The notes under the pieces were generated by a model. That model saw only the letters and a program-made list of their open reading frames with translations. It searched no databases and was not told the DNA's origin. Shown here one piece after another: positions 62,601 to 64,000 of a stretch of 64,000 nt of DNA. The position numbers were made by a program, and so were the translations under genes. The stretch is taken from contig JAMWFC010000020.1 of assembly GCA_027475525.1 (NCBI GenBank), forward strand, positions 1 to 64,000, read 5' to 3'. Origin of the DNA: Macrolepiota albuminosa (Eukaryota; Basidiomycota; Agaricomycetes; Agaricales; Agaricaceae). Every line of letters begins with the position of its first letter. The first letter of the stretch is position 1.

Positions 62601-64000
62601 ATTGATGAGGTCAAGGCAGCTTACTGTAGTCTCAGACAATTCTTGGAGCTTGATGTTATATAGTAGTAGCAAAGAGATCAAGGCATCATCAATAATAAAT
62701 CACCTCTTTCCTGCAATCATTTTTTATTTTTTTATTTTTCCTTATAGTTACTAATATTGAGCCAGATATTTCAGTGTGACCTGCTTCCATAAAGAGATTA
62801 GACCTCTACATTGCCAAGGGGCAAGACCTCTACATTGCCAAGGGGCAAAAATGCATTTACACATGAATCCTGGATTTTTGTCTGTCTAAGGGTGTCCTCT
62901 GGAGGCTATGGCTCAGTCACACAGCTGTAAGAGGAACACTTAACATCTGTGGAAGAAGTTTCACAGAGCCAGCAAGCACTGGTGACAAGTAGGAGTCAAG
63001 CAGGCATAGAGGCAAGCAAAAGTCAGGCAAGGGACTGGCAAGGCTAATTAAATGGTCAGATGTTACTAGACAGCTTACAGTAGGTTCACTATATAGGCCA
63101 GAAGAATACTGCTATTGTTCAGCCTAGGAATATTCTATTTACAGGCTGCTTTTATATACTATATTGGTGGCTATGCTATTACTAATATTGCTTAACTAAT
63201 CAGGCCCCAGTATGTAATAAAGTATGACTAACAATAATTGATGCTGAGTAAAATCTATGCATATGACTCATCAAGGCTGATTACTAGAAGATGAAAGGAG
63301 ATTGGACAGGCCAAATAGTCATTCAGATGTCCTCTGCAGCTTGTTGCATATTTGGATTGACATTGTGAGAAAATGAACTGGGTTTAGTGCCAATCAGCCC
63401 CTGAAGCAATGATTTTTTGAAGCAGCAATGTAGCTATAGCTGTATACTATGTATTATGTAGTCCAAGAAATAGTGAAGTCCAAAACATATTAGGGAGAGG
63501 TGGAAGGGTGCATGAAGAAAACAATGACTATGCTAATAGGATTCTGATACCAAGAAAGGTATGGTTAAGTTGAATGACAGCATATACATATATTGGCTAT
63601 CACTTACTGTGAAAACCAACTTGTAACTTATAATAAATTCTTCTGTGCTGGTATTTGACTAACAACTGCTGTAAATAGTAAGATGATGGCTCATCTCCTC
63701 ATGATGGTGAGGTGACCTTACTTCTTAGAGTAGTGATGTGTGAAGTGTGAACTAGACAACTACAGTGGTGACGATTACTAATCTGCAGAGGAGGTCAGAT
63801 TGCTAAAGTACTGCAGATGGGCAACTCTGCACTGACCTGACTGAAGATGATGGTGGTATGAGTGCAAGACCATTGCATGGGTAACAATGCAGTATTTATG
63901 CATGTAACATGACTAACTGAGACCTCAGCTCTACTGTTCCTGACCCAACCTCTGCCAACACCATGGCATTGAGTCAGAAATAGCCACTAATGTCTTGATG
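62601..64000. other. CpG-poor non-coding repeat-like DNA
   Basis: No ORF worth naming. A 24-bp perfect tandem duplication (unit starting GACCTCTACATTGCC) lies at 62801-62848. Composition matches the preceding repeat gene: one CG dinucleotide seen in 1.4 kb, with many TG and CA. Probably decayed transposable-element sequence. Confidence 0.5.

Noticed and set aside
1..64000. CRISPR array or prophage
   Set aside because: No regularly spaced repeats, and introns and gene families are clearly eukaryotic.

Overview
The window reads as nuclear DNA of an agaricomycete (mushroom-forming basidiomycete) fungus. Short introns of about 40-70 nt with GT..AG ends, F-box and tyrosine-kinase-like genes of the type expanded in Agaricomycetes, a fungal Zn2Cys6 regulator, a ricin-type lectin, chromodomain Ty3/gypsy elements and a DUF6729/exonuclease repeat gene all point there. 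I cannot name the species.

Layout. 1-9.5 kb: a minus-strand Ty3/gypsy chromovirus whose single reading frame (8554 to 1074) is cut by four TGA codons and a 77-bp duplication, then a 616-bp TRIM-like miniature LTR element. 10-14.3 kb: a degraded beta-propeller/F-box-like fragment and one small unrecognised gene. 14.3-20.7 kb: a CACTA-like MITE and a complete gypsy element with two LTRs and a CCAGG target duplication. 21.2-23.6 kb: a predicted Zn2Cys6-protein kinase fusion gene. 24-27.7 kb: gene-poor. 27.7-56.6 kb: the gene-rich core, with an F-box/WD-like gene, a secreted ricin-B lectin, a second kinase, a CIR_N (LENG1-like) protein, the XPF/RAD1 repair nuclease, an F-box/LRR protein, tRNA-Phe, ribosomal protein eL8, a DUF7025-type AAA ATPase, Elongator subunit ELP6, two unrecognised proteins, a hotdog thioesterase and an SDR reductase. 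57.6-64 kb: a nearly CpG-free block containing a decayed DUF6729-exonuclease repeat gene.

Three themes cut across the window. (1) CpG decay: the nine in-frame stops in the two gypsy elements are all TGA where CGA (Arg) fits, all four LTR substitutions are CpG transitions, and the last about 5.9 kb has only about nine CG dinucleotides. Methylation-driven C-to-T decay of repeats explains all of this. (2) Five unrelated loci each carry a tandem duplication of exactly 77 bp. Two of these break a gene or polyprotein that becomes open again when one copy is removed. That looks like an assembly k-mer overlap artefact. (3) Domain novelty: a Zn2Cys6-kinase fusion with all introns in phase 0, and a TRIM whose LTRs carry a tRNA-like fold without an anticodon arm.

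The core genes are independent housekeeping or accessory functions (DNA repair, translation, tRNA modification, splicing, signalling, protein turnover). I see no biosynthetic cluster or operon-like arrangement.
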